64,000 nucleotides of DNA from Candidatus Nitrososphaera gargensis Ga9.2 (GCF_000303155.1 NC_018719.1:2046001-2110000), one strand, 5' to 3'. Positions 43,059 through 52,484 are shown, counted from the first letter of the stretch. The notes: generated by a model from the sequence alone, not told the origin. Numbers and translations are program-made.

Positions 43059-43112
43059 CACACTTTTTTATAACCGCATCTGCTGTAAGCAAAGCAGAAG
43101 GAAGACAGGGCC

Positions 43113-44075
43113 ATGTCAGACCCAGAAAAGCGGCTTGAGACAATAAGCAACAACGGGGTGCTGTGGATAAACTTGCAAAAGCCGAGCTTTTCGGACATGA
43201 GCACGCTTGGGCAAAAGTACCCGTTCCAGAGGCTCAACCTCGAGGATTCGCTCTCAAAGATCCAGATCCCCAAGATCGATCGCTATGCGGATCACATCTT
43301 TATCATCCTGCACTTTCCCACACCGGACAAGGAGAAGGGCTTCCTCTTTAGCCAGCTTGCGGTCTTTATGGGCCCTGACTACCTTGTGACCATACACCAA
43401 GGCGACCTGAAGCCGCTTGACGAGCTGTTCAACATGTGCAAGAACGATGAAAAGCAGCGCCAGGCGATCATGGGCAAGTCCTCAGGATATCTGCTCCACA
43501 AGATCATCGACACGCTGGTGGACGACCTGCTTCACATCCTCATGAAGGTCGTGGGCAACATCGACGACATAGAGGACAGCGTGTTTGATGAGCGGATATC
43601 GATCCCCCGCCAGATCTCGCTTTTGCGGCGGGAGATAACGACCCTCCGCAGGATTGTGATCCCGCTCCGCAGGACCGTAGTCGACCTGTCAAAGGATGTG
43701 CAGCGCTTTTCCAAGGAGGACATGTCGCTCTACTTCAAAGACGTGCTGGATCACATTGAAAAGGTGTACGAAGCGCTTGAAGAGGCAAAAGAGACCGTCG
43801 AGATTTACAAGGACACTGACTTTATGCTCAGCAACGAAAAGACCAACAAGATACTTGCAGTGCTTACGATAATATTCACGCTTTCTATTCCTGCCACGGT
43901 CATTGGCCAGTTTTATGGCATGAACATCCCGTTGCCGGGTGGCAACGAAACAGGGCCGTGGACACAGCTTGGGCCGTACACCACCCTGATATTTGTTATA
44001 GTGCTATCGTCGGTTTCTGCCCTACTTATGGTATTTTACTTCAGAAGGCTCGGATGGTTGGGACCTTCTATGTAG
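43113..44075 (+). CDS. CorA-type divalent cation transporter
   Basis: A 320-residue protein: large cytosolic N-terminal alpha/beta domain, long stalk helix (about 200-255), then two TM helices. The first ends with the CorA signature YGMNIPLPGG (about 271-280), the second ends in a basic tail. It forms pentamers that import Mg2+ or transport Ni/Co. TATA-like tttttataacc is about 45 bases upstream, leaving a short leader containing gaaggaag before the ATG. Confidence 0.93.
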   Translation: MSDPEKRLETISNNGVLWINLQKPSFSDMSTLGQKYPFQRLNLEDSLSKIQIPKIDRYADHIFIILHFPTPDKEKGFLFSQLAVFMGPDYLVTIHQGDLKPLDELFNMCKNDEKQRQAIMGKSSGYLLHKIIDTLVDDLLHILMKVVGNIDDIEDSVFDERISIPRQISLLRREITTLRRIVIPLRRTVVDLSKDVQRFSKEDMSLYFKDVLDHIEKVYEALEEAKETVEIYKDTDFMLSNEKTNKILAVLTIIFTLSIPATVIGQFYGMNIPLPGGNETGPWTQLGPYTTLIFVIVLSSVSALLMVFYFRRLGWLGPSM

Positions 44076-44143
44076 ATAGTACGATTCTCCAATGGGCATT
44101 TACCTAAGAGGATAAATACCCGTTGTATCTCCTTTTTTTAGGA

Positions 44144-44752
44144 TTGGCGGCGACAGGCAGGAGGAGTGACGTACAGGGCTACGTATGTACTCCTCATGAC
44201 AAACAGTCGAGCTCTCTTGTAGAAAACTGGAAGAAAAGCGATAATGTCGTCGACATTTACTTTGTCACCGCGACATTTTCTGACGAAAGCATCCCATACT
44301 TTCCAAACAAGGCCAACCACTACATTCTTGCATCTTTTATCAACATGGAGAGTATCCTTGACGACATCAAGAAGTACAACATGGACAGGCTATCTTTTAT
44401 GTTCAGTTTTTCAAGCCCGCTCTTTGAGCGGAGTGGCAACAAGCTCAACTATGTTTCGCTTTATTTCACGAAATACACAAGCGGCGACCCGGCGATAAGC
44501 GACCTTGCAAACACGATTGCCCGGCGCGAAAAAGTAAAGAAGGCGAGCCTTGCGCAGATGCAGCTTGTAGCGGCCGAGCAGCCAAAGTTTACCTTCCCAT
44601 ATTCTAGAAATTTGGTTATACTCGAGGTGGAAGGTGAGGCGACGCACCAGACAGACCAGAAATACTGCGAGCGCACAAGGCGCGATGTTGCAAGGAAGGG
44701 CATCGCGCTGAACAACCTTGTCAGCTTTTCCATCCTTGAAAAGCTAAAGTAA
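44144..44752 (+). CDS. hypothetical protein, about 202 residues
   Basis: A soluble mixed alpha/beta protein without a recognised domain. Segments VVDIYFVTATFSDESIPYFP, YNMDRLSFMFSFSSPLFER and SRNLVILEVEGEA look like alternating strands and helices. I set the start at TTG 44144, about 30 bases after TATA-like gataaatacc; TTG 44123 would lie upstream of the expected transcription start. It precedes aIF5A by 46 bases but that gene has its own TATA box. Confidence 0.6.
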   Translation: MAATGRRSDVQGYVCTPHDKQSSSLVENWKKSDNVVDIYFVTATFSDESIPYFPNKANHYILASFINMESILDDIKKYNMDRLSFMFSFSSPLFERSGNKLNYVSLYFTKYTSGDPAISDLANTIARREKVKKASLAQMQLVAAEQPKFTFPYSRNLVILEVEGEATHQTDQKYCERTRRDVARKGIALNNLVSFSILEKLK

Positions 44753-44764
44753 AAATCAGAAACG

Positions 44765-44773
44765 TTAAATATG
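44765..44773 (+). promoter_or_regulatory. TATA box of aIF5A
   Basis: ttaaatatg lies about 30 bases before ATG 44799, giving aIF5A and the downstream C/D RNA a promoter of their own. Confidence 0.5.
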
Positions 44774-44798
44774 CATCTTTTTCTCTAGCCTTTGATTT

Positions 44799-45203
44799 AT
44801 GAGCAAGCCGATGGATCTTGGCGCACTCAAAGTTGGTTCATACATCATCATCGACGGCGAACCGTGCAGGATTGTTTCGTATGACCACAGCAAGCCGGGC
44901 AAGCACGGTTCGGCAAAAGCAAGGATCACAGCAGTGGGAGTCTTTGACGGCAGGCCGCACCCGTTTGTAGGCCCGGTGTCAACCAAGGTTGACGTGCCGT
45001 TGATAGACAAGCGCAATGGCCAGATCATTTCAAAGCAGGGAGACACCCTCCAGATAATGGATCTTGAGACGTTCGAGACCTTTGAGACGTCTTCAGTGGA
45101 AGATGAGATCAAGGAAAAGCTTGCGCAGGGCGACATTCAGGGCCGCGAAGTAGAGTACTGGAAGGTCCTCGATAGAATCAAGATAGTAAGGGTCAAGGGC
45201 TAA
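44799..45203 (+). CDS. eif5A: translation factor aIF5A
   Basis: A 134-residue protein: SH3-like N-terminal domain with the hypusine loop SKPGKHGSAKARI (modified Lys in PGKHG, about residue 36) and a C-terminal OB domain (NGQIISKQGDTLQIMDLETFETFET). It relieves ribosome stalling at difficult peptide bonds once deoxyhypusine- or hypusine-modified. Full length, own TATA box; a box C/D RNA gene lies 33 bases downstream on the same strand. Confidence 0.97.
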   Translation: MSKPMDLGALKVGSYIIIDGEPCRIVSYDHSKPGKHGSAKARITAVGVFDGRPHPFVGPVSTKVDVPLIDKRNGQIISKQGDTLQIMDLETFETFETSSVEDEIKEKLAQGDIQGREVEYWKVLDRIKIVRVKG

Positions 45204-45236
45204 AAGTTCATACAATAGAACCACGGATCGTTTTCT

Positions 45237-45311
45237 GGATGCTGATGAGGTGAAGGAAGAGCCGGCTGATCATCGTTTTGGCTGATGAAGATTATGAGTC
45301 CTGAGGCATCC
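45237..45311 (+). ncRNA. box C/D guide sRNA, predicted to target C34 of a CAU-anticodon tRNA
   Basis: Terminal stem GGATGC (45237-45242) with GCATCC (45306-45311); box C TGATGA (45243-45248); box D' CTGA (45266-45269); box C' TGATGA (45283-45288); box D CTGA (45301-45304). The C'-D spacer is exactly 12 bases, AGATTATGAGTC. Its complement GACTCATAATCT reads as an anticodon stem-loop containing CAT, and the base opposite position 5 upstream of box D is the C of CAT (C34). This agrees with the archaeal sR-tMet guide for 2'-O-methylation of elongator tRNA-Met C34. The C-D' spacer (17 bases) is longer than usual, so its target is unclear. Confidence 0.75.
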
Positions 45312-45320
45312 GTCATTATA

Positions 45321-46709
45321 TCACATTCTTCTTGATCTTGGGTTAACGATGGCATCAAGCGCGTTCCCAATAAGCACAAACGCAAGCCCTGTTATGGCTA
45401 TCATGAGGCCGGGCGGAATTATCCACCACCAGAGGCCGCGGGAAGCTGCGCCTGCAGAGTTTGCGTCATGCAGGATCTGACCCCACGTCGGAATGGACGG
45501 GTCTCCAAGTCCCAGAAAGCTGAGCATTGCTTCGCCCAAGATTGCCCCCGGCACAGAAATGGCAATGCTGGCAAAAGTCAGTGGCAGCAGCTGCGGGATT
45601 ATGTGCTTGAATATGATCTTCCTGTCAGACTGGCCCATGAGCTTTGCCGCTTCGACGTACTGCAGGTTCTTTAGCTGGAGCGCGATACTTCTGCTTATTT
45701 TCGCCATGCCGACCCAGCCGAAAATTACAAGAAAACCGGTGATCAGGAATATGCTCTTGCCGACCGTGATCGACAATATGATGAGCAGCGGAAGTGGCGG
45801 CAGCGAGTAAAATACGTCGTTTATCCTCATCAGGCCCTCATCAGTGCGGTTTCCTTTGTAGCCTGCGATAACACCATATATCAGACCAATGATCATGCCG
45901 GCTATTGAAACGGTGAGCCCTATGAAAAGCGCCACCGGCGCTCCCCACAGGATTCCGATCGCCAAGTCATGGCGCAGCTCGTCCGTGCCCATGAGTCCAT
46001 AGACCTCGCCGCCCAATATGACCCCGGAGTTGGTCACCGAGTCGTTTGAATCAAACAGGTAAAAGGTTTCACGGATTACGTACGTGCCCTTCAACACACT
46101 GTCTTGTTGTGAGTCTGAAAATATCATTACCTGCGGCCTTGAAACATCCTGCCTGTATGCAAAATCGTCCAGATAGTTGCGCAGGTTGTCGGCGATCAGC
46201 CTGTCCGTGGAAAATACCCTTGCCGAGAACTCATTGCTACCTTGCTGTGACGAAGGAAGCGAAGCAAAGTAGATCCTGAATTCTTTGCCGTCAGGCCGCA
46301 GCACGTCTATCTGGAGAGCCGGCTGTGTGCTGCCGTACCTCGCAGAATACAGCATCATAAAGTCGCTCGGGTACGAATCATAGTTAAAGTTCACCGTGTA
46401 TGAATGCGTCACGGTGCGCACGCCTCCTTGAACCGAGCTTGATACCGCTGCATCTTTTGCTGTCATGAAGATGTGCTCCGGCACCTTTGGCCCGAACAGG
46501 TTTGTCCAAGCCGGCGCAGCAGACTTGGGGGTGTCGATCCAAAAGTTGGGGTTGTTCCACTGCCTGAATGATTCAAGCGGCACCGCGACCGCCGCATAGG
46601 TTGTCATCAGTATGAGGACAAGCAGTATCCCAGCGCCGGCAAGGCCACTCTTGGAGCGCCTGAACTCCCTTAGTAGCTCAGAGCGTGAAACAACTTTGGC
46701 TGCTGTCAT
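45321..46709 (-). CDS. peptide/nickel-type ABC permease, DppC family, with large external insert
   Basis: A 462-residue permease. TM1 is near residues 20-42. A soluble insert of about 190 residues follows (about 45-235), far longer than in typical DppC (total about 290). Then come five TM helices with the EAA loop GEAMLSFLGLGDPSIPTWGQIL near residues 395-420, the classic OppC/DppC block. The insert should face outside and could contact the large binding protein. It overlaps the DppB gene by 4 bases, so translation is coupled. Confidence 0.9.
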   Translation of the reverse strand: MTAAKVVSRSELLREFRRSKSGLAGAGILLVLILMTTYAAVAVPLESFRQWNNPNFWIDTPKSAAPAWTNLFGPKVPEHIFMTAKDAAVSSSVQGGVRTVTHSYTVNFNYDSYPSDFMMLYSARYGSTQPALQIDVLRPDGKEFRIYFASLPSSQQGSNEFSARVFSTDRLIADNLRNYLDDFAYRQDVSRPQVMIFSDSQQDSVLKGTYVIRETFYLFDSNDSVTNSGVILGGEVYGLMGTDELRHDLAIGILWGAPVALFIGLTVSIAGMIIGLIYGVIAGYKGNRTDEGLMRINDVFYSLPPLPLLIILSITVGKSIFLITGFLVIFGWVGMAKISRSIALQLKNLQYVEAAKLMGQSDRKIIFKHIIPQLLPLTFASIAISVPGAILGEAMLSFLGLGDPSIPTWGQILHDANSAGAASRGLWWWIIPPGLMIAITGLAFVLIGNALDAIVNPRSRRM

Positions 46710-47755
46710 GATGCAACCTTCACCCTCGGATCAAAGTAAGCATAGACAATGTCCGTGAGAAACACAGTGATTATGAAAATGAGCGTGGAAATGTAGGTCA
46801 GCCCGATTATGACCGGGATGTCAAGAAAGCCTATTGCCTGATAATACAGGCTGCCCATGCCCGGCCAGCCAAACACCGCCTCAATAGTTATTGCACCGCC
46901 AAACGAGCCGGCGAGGCTCAATGCAATGACCGTGATGATTGGAGGCGCAGCGTTTTTCAAGGCATGAGAGTAAAGGATCCTGTTTTCTGATATGCCTGCA
47001 GCCCTCTTTGCTGCAATATAGTCTTCCCCAAGAATTCCTATCACAAAATACCGGACAGTGTAGGCCCACGAGCCAAAGCTGACAAGCACTATTGTTATCA
47101 GTGGCAGCAGCATGTGATAGAAAAGGTCAAGCGCATAAGCCGGGTCGGACGGCGGCGTCAGGGGCGTTGCACGCGCCGGGAAAATGTGATAAGTAAATGC
47201 AAAGGCAAAGATCATGAGCATGCCAATCCACCATGTTGGAAAGCTGCCGCTAAAGACCGCAAACGCGGAGTTGAGCCTGTCCCATATCGAGCCTGCTCTA
47301 TTGGCCACATATGTGCCAAGGTAGATCCCGATGATGGTAACTATCAGAGTCGAAGTGGTAAAGAGCAGTATAGTCTTGGGCATCTTTTCAAGTATAATGT
47401 CGCGCACACTTACCGAACCGCTTTCGCTTGTCAAGTAGCTGGACTTGCCAAGGTCAAGAACCATGACCTTCAGGACGGTGTTTATAAAGCGCTTTGGGGC
47501 GTACCAAGGCTCGTCAAGGCCGATGTTTTTGACCTGCAAGTCGATCCTGTTATTGATAAATGCCTCCCGTTCTTCGGCAGTTTGGAACCTGATGTCACTA
47601 TGGTTCACCTCTTCCACGATGTAGAACCTGATCGCTTCAAGTAGCACCCTATCCATCGTGGGGCCAAGCAGCGCTAACGTAAGGACAAGTGTGGCAAAAA
47701 GCACGATAACCATGTTTATCGAGCGCTTGATGAGAAAGCGGCCAAAGCCCCCCAA
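46706..47755 (-). CDS. peptide/nickel-type ABC permease, DppB family
   Basis: A 349-residue permease with six TM helices; TM1 begins at about residue 10 (FLIKRSINMVIVLFATLVL), an external domain of about 90 residues follows, and the EAA-type loop GSFGGAITIEAVFGWPGMGSL lies near 280-300. It pairs with the DppC-like permease to form the channel. It starts 32 bases after the binding protein gene and overlaps the DppC gene by 4 bases. Confidence 0.92.
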   Translation of the reverse strand: MGGFGRFLIKRSINMVIVLFATLVLTLALLGPTMDRVLLEAIRFYIVEEVNHSDIRFQTAEEREAFINNRIDLQVKNIGLDEPWYAPKRFINTVLKVMVLDLGKSSYLTSESGSVSVRDIILEKMPKTILLFTTSTLIVTIIGIYLGTYVANRAGSIWDRLNSAFAVFSGSFPTWWIGMLMIFAFAFTYHIFPARATPLTPPSDPAYALDLFYHMLLPLITIVLVSFGSWAYTVRYFVIGILGEDYIAAKRAAGISENRILYSHALKNAAPPIITVIALSLAGSFGGAITIEAVFGWPGMGSLYYQAIGFLDIPVIIGLTYISTLIFIITVFLTDIVYAYFDPRVKVAS

Positions 47756-47787
47756 TTCTGTCTACCTCCGGATAGAGCTATTTTCTA

Positions 47788-50700
47788 TTAATATCTGCCG
47801 GTGCTAAGTTTGCTGTAGGCCACCCTGACGAGCCTGCCCGCAGCCATTGCAGAAATGCTAGCAAGTGATATCACAAAGAGCGCCGTGCTTGCCATCAAAA
47901 GCTGTACACTGCCTGCAATTATTATGCCTGCTACAGTGAACGCCACAGCAAGCGACAGAACTACAAGCGATATCTTGGTCACGGTGCCAAACCTTCTCTG
48001 AAGCTGCGTCGAAACTGCCGCCGGCCACAGGTAGACCGCCCCTATCAGAGCGCTTGCGACGGCTCCTGAAGCTAGAGCTCCTGCCTCGCCGCCGTTTGCG
48101 ACAAAGTGGGCCCGCTCGGCAGCGGTTAGTATGCCAAACAGCGGGTATAGCCCTGCTTTTACCGTTGCCTGAAGCCATGGCTGCTCCCTCTCATAGTCTG
48201 CAACCTGTGGGCTGAAAGAATAGTAGATAGAGTTGAACGTGTTCATGAAAGCTGACCCTGACACAGTTGACAGGATGTAGTGGTCGCGGAAGTTGCGCAA
48301 ATACTGCACCTGCGGCGTAAGCTCTGACCCAAATGCCGCCGTTGCGATAAGGCAACCAGAAGGCTGTTGTGGCGGCAAAGTTGGGTTGTTGTTATTGTTG
48401 CTAGTCTGGCCGTTTGTGGCCGGGTTATTATCGTTATTGGTGGCTGATATTGTCGCAAGGATGGTGTTTGTTGTAATATCCGGGCGCAGCGCTTCAGTGC
48501 TGCTCGCAAATATCCTCAGCTGATTGGGGCCGGGTGATAGCTTTGACGTTTCTTCTGCCGTCAGTTCGATCTTGAACCGGCCCGCGACTCCAGGAGCTGC
48601 CTCTCCTCTGGCCACTACGTTGCCGTCCTTATCTGAGACGAAATAACTAACGGTTGCGTCGCTGCTTGGCTGACCTGCGACTTCAACGTCTACTGCCATG
48701 GTCGTGGGCTGGCCTATTGCTATTGATTGCGGGACGTCTATCCTGCTGATGTCTGCCAGCCGTGGAGCCTCGTATTTGGACCAATGGCCCACTTCAAACG
48801 GATATGACTGGTCCCTGAACGCCTTGATTGTCATCGTTCCGCCTGCCAGGTTGACGCTGTCAAGATAAAATGCGCCATTGCCTATTACCGCATTATCGTG
48901 ATCTTCGATCCACTTGATGCTCGCGTCATAGCGCCTAATCGCATCCTTGACGGTTACTACATCTCTCAAGGCAGGAGGCACAAAATTCTCGCTCTTCATC
49001 TTTTGAAGTTCTTGCTTTATCATCTCGGTGTGGGCGGGCACTATCGGGTCATACCAGCCGACTCCCCTGACGGCTTCTTCGCTCCTTGAGTATGTGAGCT
49101 TGCCTGCAGTGACCAGCCTCTCAGAAGCAGCCATTATCTCCCAAGGCTCTACAGGGAAGAAGGTGCCAGAGTCGGCGATCTCTTTTTCGTCATAATGCCA
49201 GATGTCCACATAGACTTCAATTTTATCAGGGGCAACGTACCTGGTGCCCTTGGCAAGCTTTAGACTCTCACTTACTTGCGGCGTGTATTCGGGGTCAACC
49301 GTCAGGTCTCCAGCGCCCAAATCGGTTCCCCATTCTGTCGAAAAGTAATCCGCATACATCATGTCGGAAATGTCCATCGGTATTCCATGATGCCAGTTCG
49401 AATAGAGCGGCCTGAAGGTGACCTTGCTTATCGCCTTCACGCCTTCGCCCCTGGGCTTCCACTGCTGCGACGTCGGATCCCACATCTGCGCGTCTGCCGG
49501 CACATCAAGTGTGCCCAATGGCCCTTCAGTTGAAATGTCTGTCCACTCTGTCCTGAATGGGATTATCTCGCCTGTGTATGGGTCTCTGAAGGTGTCCAGA
49601 TCAACTACAGAATAGTAGATGTCCTTACTGTATGTGTCCTGCAGGCCAGCTATCGTATTCCATGACCCCTGATGGATCTGTTTGACTCCGATGTCAAGGG
49701 AATTACTGCCGTCCGTAGGCCTTGCGTTTAGCAGCGAATACTTGCTCGTTATTCCTGCACCAAAGTCGTTTACAAGACCGTCTATCTTGGAAGATGCGAC
49801 GAACGGATCGGTCTTTTGCGCAACGAAAATCCTGACTGATTCCTGAATTCCCATCTTTACCGCTTCCCTTACAAGCTCGTTCCTTTCCTCCTCTGAAGTA
49901 AAGTTGAAAAGCGCTATTCTCTGCGTGACTTCATCCAGCGTGGCATTCTTGTAGTTCCAGTATGCTGGGTTCAAGGCTCCGGGCATCCTGCTGAGCCATG
50001 GGCCATACATCTGAGCAGGAATTATCGGGTTGTACCTGACAAACACCGCCGTACCTGCAAAGCCTTCAGTGTAAATGTGCCACTGCAGGTCCTGCGGGTC
50101 AGAGCCGTAGACCACCGAGTTTGCCTTGTTCAGGTCTCCATACTCTTTCTGGACTGTAAATCCGATCTTTTCTAGCTCTGAAGAAATCAGTTCACCCATT
50201 GACTTTCTCGGCGCGTCGTCTTGTCTTATCAGGATCTTGACCGCGACTGGATTGCCGTTGTACATCCACTTGTTGTCCTCTTTTACAGCGCCAGCGCTGA
50301 TCATGACCTTGGAGATCATACTCTCGGCAAGCGCCGGGTTGTACCTGAACCCAAAGGACTCTACGATGTCTATGACGTTCAGGTATTCTGGAGAGTAGAC
50401 GCCAAACGGGTCAACAAGCGGGCTGCCGTATCCTTTGAGGATCTCGTTGACCACGAACTCGCGGTCTATTAGATAGTTGAGCGCGTACCTGGCCTCTCTG
50501 AACTGGAACGGGTTGAGCGTGCTTCCGTCCCTTGACGGCGCTGGGTTTACGAAAAGTCCCTGAGAGCCGGCGGTCCTATCATACACGTTCAGCCGCGGAT
50601 CGTTCTTTGCGTCGTCGGCTGCCTCAAGCGGGATCCTGAAAAAGTATAAGTCAAAGTCGCCTGCCCTGACTTCTTCAAGCGCAAGGTTCTCATCATCCCG

Positions 50701-50922
50701 CCAGATGAATGTAACCTGGTCAACATACGGGCCCTTTTCGTCAGAAGACTGTGAAAAGGCTGGGTTTACAAATCCGGTAAAGGTAGACAAGAGCAGTACA
50801 ACGATTATACCGGAAGCCAGTACTGGTGCTTTTTGCACTGGTAATGAGAAAGAATAATTACTAATATGCTTTTCAGTGAAACTGATTATCTCATACACTT
50901 GGTGGCTCAGGTATAGCACCAA
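47788..50922 (-). CDS. very long ABC substrate-binding protein with Ig-like region and multi-TM C-terminus
   Basis: A 1044-residue exported protein. Signal peptide at about 30-58 (APVLASGIIVVLLLSTFTGF). Residues about 65-740 are a family 5 (peptide/nickel/oligosaccharide) binding protein (FNPFQFREARYALNYLIDRE). About 745-840 looks like an Ig-type domain (QPTTMAVDVEVAGQPSSDATVSYFV). A Asn-rich linker leads to CLIATAAFGSEL (about 868-879), the CFIATAA-type motif, then YYSFSP and four TM helices to the end. Normal family 5 proteins are 500-600 residues. The start overlaps the ATPase gene by 32 bases; the first 28 residues may be upstream of the true start. Confidence 0.85.
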   Translation of the reverse strand: MVLYLSHQVYEIISFTEKHISNYSFSLPVQKAPVLASGIIVVLLLSTFTGFVNPAFSQSSDEKGPYVDQVTFIWRDDENLALEEVRAGDFDLYFFRIPLEAADDAKNDPRLNVYDRTAGSQGLFVNPAPSRDGSTLNPFQFREARYALNYLIDREFVVNEILKGYGSPLVDPFGVYSPEYLNVIDIVESFGFRYNPALAESMISKVMISAGAVKEDNKWMYNGNPVAVKILIRQDDAPRKSMGELISSELEKIGFTVQKEYGDLNKANSVVYGSDPQDLQWHIYTEGFAGTAVFVRYNPIIPAQMYGPWLSRMPGALNPAYWNYKNATLDEVTQRIALFNFTSEEERNELVREAVKMGIQESVRIFVAQKTDPFVASSKIDGLVNDFGAGITSKYSLLNARPTDGSNSLDIGVKQIHQGSWNTIAGLQDTYSKDIYYSVVDLDTFRDPYTGEIIPFRTEWTDISTEGPLGTLDVPADAQMWDPTSQQWKPRGEGVKAISKVTFRPLYSNWHHGIPMDISDMMYADYFSTEWGTDLGAGDLTVDPEYTPQVSESLKLAKGTRYVAPDKIEVYVDIWHYDEKEIADSGTFFPVEPWEIMAASERLVTAGKLTYSRSEEAVRGVGWYDPIVPAHTEMIKQELQKMKSENFVPPALRDVVTVKDAIRRYDASIKWIEDHDNAVIGNGAFYLDSVNLAGGTMTIKAFRDQSYPFEVGHWSKYEAPRLADISRIDVPQSIAIGQPTTMAVDVEVAGQPSSDATVSYFVSDKDGNVVARGEAAPGVAGRFKIELTAEETSKLSPGPNQLRIFASSTEALRPDITTNTILATISATNNDNNPATNGQTSNNNNNPTLPPQQPSGCLIATAAFGSELTPQVQYLRNFRDHYILSTVSGSAFMNTFNSIYYSFSPQVADYEREQPWLQATVKAGLYPLFGILTAAERAHFVANGGEAGALASGAVASALIGAVYLWPAAVSTQLQRRFGTVTKISLVVLSLAVAFTVAGIIIAGSVQLLMASTALFVISLASISAMAAGRLVRVAYSKLSTGRY

Positions 50923-51712
50923 TAAGGGCCTTAGTATAGGGATGGTATGGGTCCGAGAGGACCCTGTCTATCGGGCCCACTTCGACTATCTTGCCGGTAT
51001 TCATTATAGCTAGGATGTCACCGACATAGCGTGCAGTCGACAGATCGTGCGTTATGTAGATGTAGGAAATGTTGAACCTCTCCTTCAGGCTCTGCATCAG
51101 TTCCAGTATCTCGCCCCTGACTGACACGTCAAGCATCGACACGGGCTCGTCTGCAACGATGAGCCGCGGCCGGAGAACGAGCGCCCTTGCTATCGCGACC
51201 CTCTGCCTCTGGCCTCCTGACAGCATGTGCGGGAACCGGCCGGCTATTTCTTCTGCCGGCTCGAGCCGGACGTCGCGGAGTGCTGACAGGACCTTTTCTG
51301 CCTTTTGCTCTTTCGAGCTTGTCTTGTCGTGGATGTCAAGCGGCTCCCTGACAATATCCATTATCTTCATGCGAGGGTTGAGCGAAGCATAAGGATCCTG
51401 ATAGATCATGTGGACTGCCGTGCGGAACTCTTTGAGCTGGCTGCCAGCGTAATGGGTGACATCCTTTCCTTCAAATATTATCGAGCCGCTATCGGGGTCG
51501 GTAGCACGCATCACCAATCTTGCGACTGTTGTTTTGCCAGACCCGGATTCCCCTGCAAGCACTAGCACCTTTCCCATTTTAAGGGTAAAGCTGACGTCAT
51601 CCACGGCCTTGACGAAGTCCGGGCCAGATTTCTGCAGAAGCTGGCGGAAACTTTTCTTTACTGGAAAATACTTTCTGAGGTTTCTTGCTTCAAGCAATAC
51701 GTCCAATGGCAA
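50891..51712 (-). CDS. peptide/nickel-type ABC ATPase, DppF/OppF family
   Basis: A 273-residue ATPase: Walker A GESGSGKTT (about 55-63), Q-loop MIYQDPYASLNPRM, signature LSGGQRQRVAIARAL, Walker B LIVADEPVSMLDVS, H-loop ITHDLSTARYV and the OppF-type end PYHPYTKALIGAIPEP. It is the first gene of the leftward operon. The TTG start follows TATA-like tttatatc by about 31 bases. The usual partner ATPase (DppD/OppD) is not in the operon, so this protein may act as a homodimer or use a subunit encoded elsewhere. Confidence 0.92.
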   Translation of the reverse strand: MPLDVLLEARNLRKYFPVKKSFRQLLQKSGPDFVKAVDDVSFTLKMGKVLVLAGESGSGKTTVARLVMRATDPDSGSIIFEGKDVTHYAGSQLKEFRTAVHMIYQDPYASLNPRMKIMDIVREPLDIHDKTSSKEQKAEKVLSALRDVRLEPAEEIAGRFPHMLSGGQRQRVAIARALVLRPRLIVADEPVSMLDVSVRGEILELMQSLKERFNISYIYITHDLSTARYVGDILAIMNTGKIVEVGPIDRVLSDPYHPYTKALIGAIPEPPSV

Positions 51713-51797
51713 ATGCAGGTTATACCCCTTTGGTGATATAAACAGTTAGTTAGTCGCTAATCACAGTTAATATTGAGCGCGATTGGCAGCTTTGTAC

Positions 51798-52484
51798 GTG
51801 AAGCTGGCAGCGCTCTTTTCTGGCGGCAAGGACAGCACGTATGCGATCTATCGCGCAAAGGAAATTGGGCATCAGGTGGTGTGCCTTGTCACGATGCATC
51901 CTGTTGCTGACGACAGCCCGCTCTTCCATTATCCGAACAGCTGGGTCACCGAATACCTTGCGGACGCGATGCAGATCCCGCTGATCGGGTTCTCGGTGAG
52001 CGGCAGGGCAAAAGAGGACGAATTGAAGGCGCTTGAAGGAGCAATCGCGCAGGCCAAGTCGCTTTATGGAATTGAGGGCATTGCCTACGGCGGCATTTCC
52101 AGCAACTACCAAAAGCAGGCCTTTGAAGAAATTTGCGTACGGCTAAATGTCGCGGCGGTTGCGCCGCTATGGAACATCGAGCCGCAGAAATACATGAACG
52201 ATCTTGTCGAGTGTGGCTTTTCAATAATTGTCGTGGGGGTGTCTGTCATGGGCCTTGAAAAAGAGTGGCTGGGCAGGCAGATCGACAAGGAAGCGCTGGG
52301 CAGGCTGGCAGCACTTGCCAAAAAGTACGGCTTTAACCTGACGTTTGAGGGTGGCGAGGCCGAGACACTGGTCGTTGACTGCCCGCTGTTTCGCAAAAAG
52401 CTCCAAATAAACGCGGCCACTACGCACTGGGACGGCCAGAGGGGAATATTTGAAATACGGGATGTGTCATTAGTAGAGAAGTAA
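51798..52484 (+). CDS. dph6: diphthine-ammonia ligase
   Basis: About 228 residues of the Dph6/MJ0570 family. The PP-loop LFSGGKDSTYAIY (about 4-16) binds ATP; AYGGISSNYQKQAFEEIC and FEGGEAETLVVDCPLF are the family-specific blocks. It amidates diphthine to diphthamide on elongation factor 2. GTG 51798 is chosen because TATA-like gttaatatt lies about 28 bases before it. It precedes SRP54 by 10 bases, so a translation-related operon dph6-srp54-pus10 is likely. Confidence 0.9.
   Translation: MKLAALFSGGKDSTYAIYRAKEIGHQVVCLVTMHPVADDSPLFHYPNSWVTEYLADAMQIPLIGFSVSGRAKEDELKALEGAIAQAKSLYGIEGIAYGGISSNYQKQAFEEICVRLNVAAVAPLWNIEPQKYMNDLVECGFSIIVVGVSVMGLEKEWLGRQIDKEALGRLAALAKKYGFNLTFEGGEAETLVVDCPLFRKKLQINAATTHWDGQRGIFEIRDVSLVEK

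Noticed and set aside
45200-45385. Leftward 61-codon ORF after aIF5A
   Set aside because: It lies across the box C/D RNA gene, whose boxes, stem and guide explain the sequence better.
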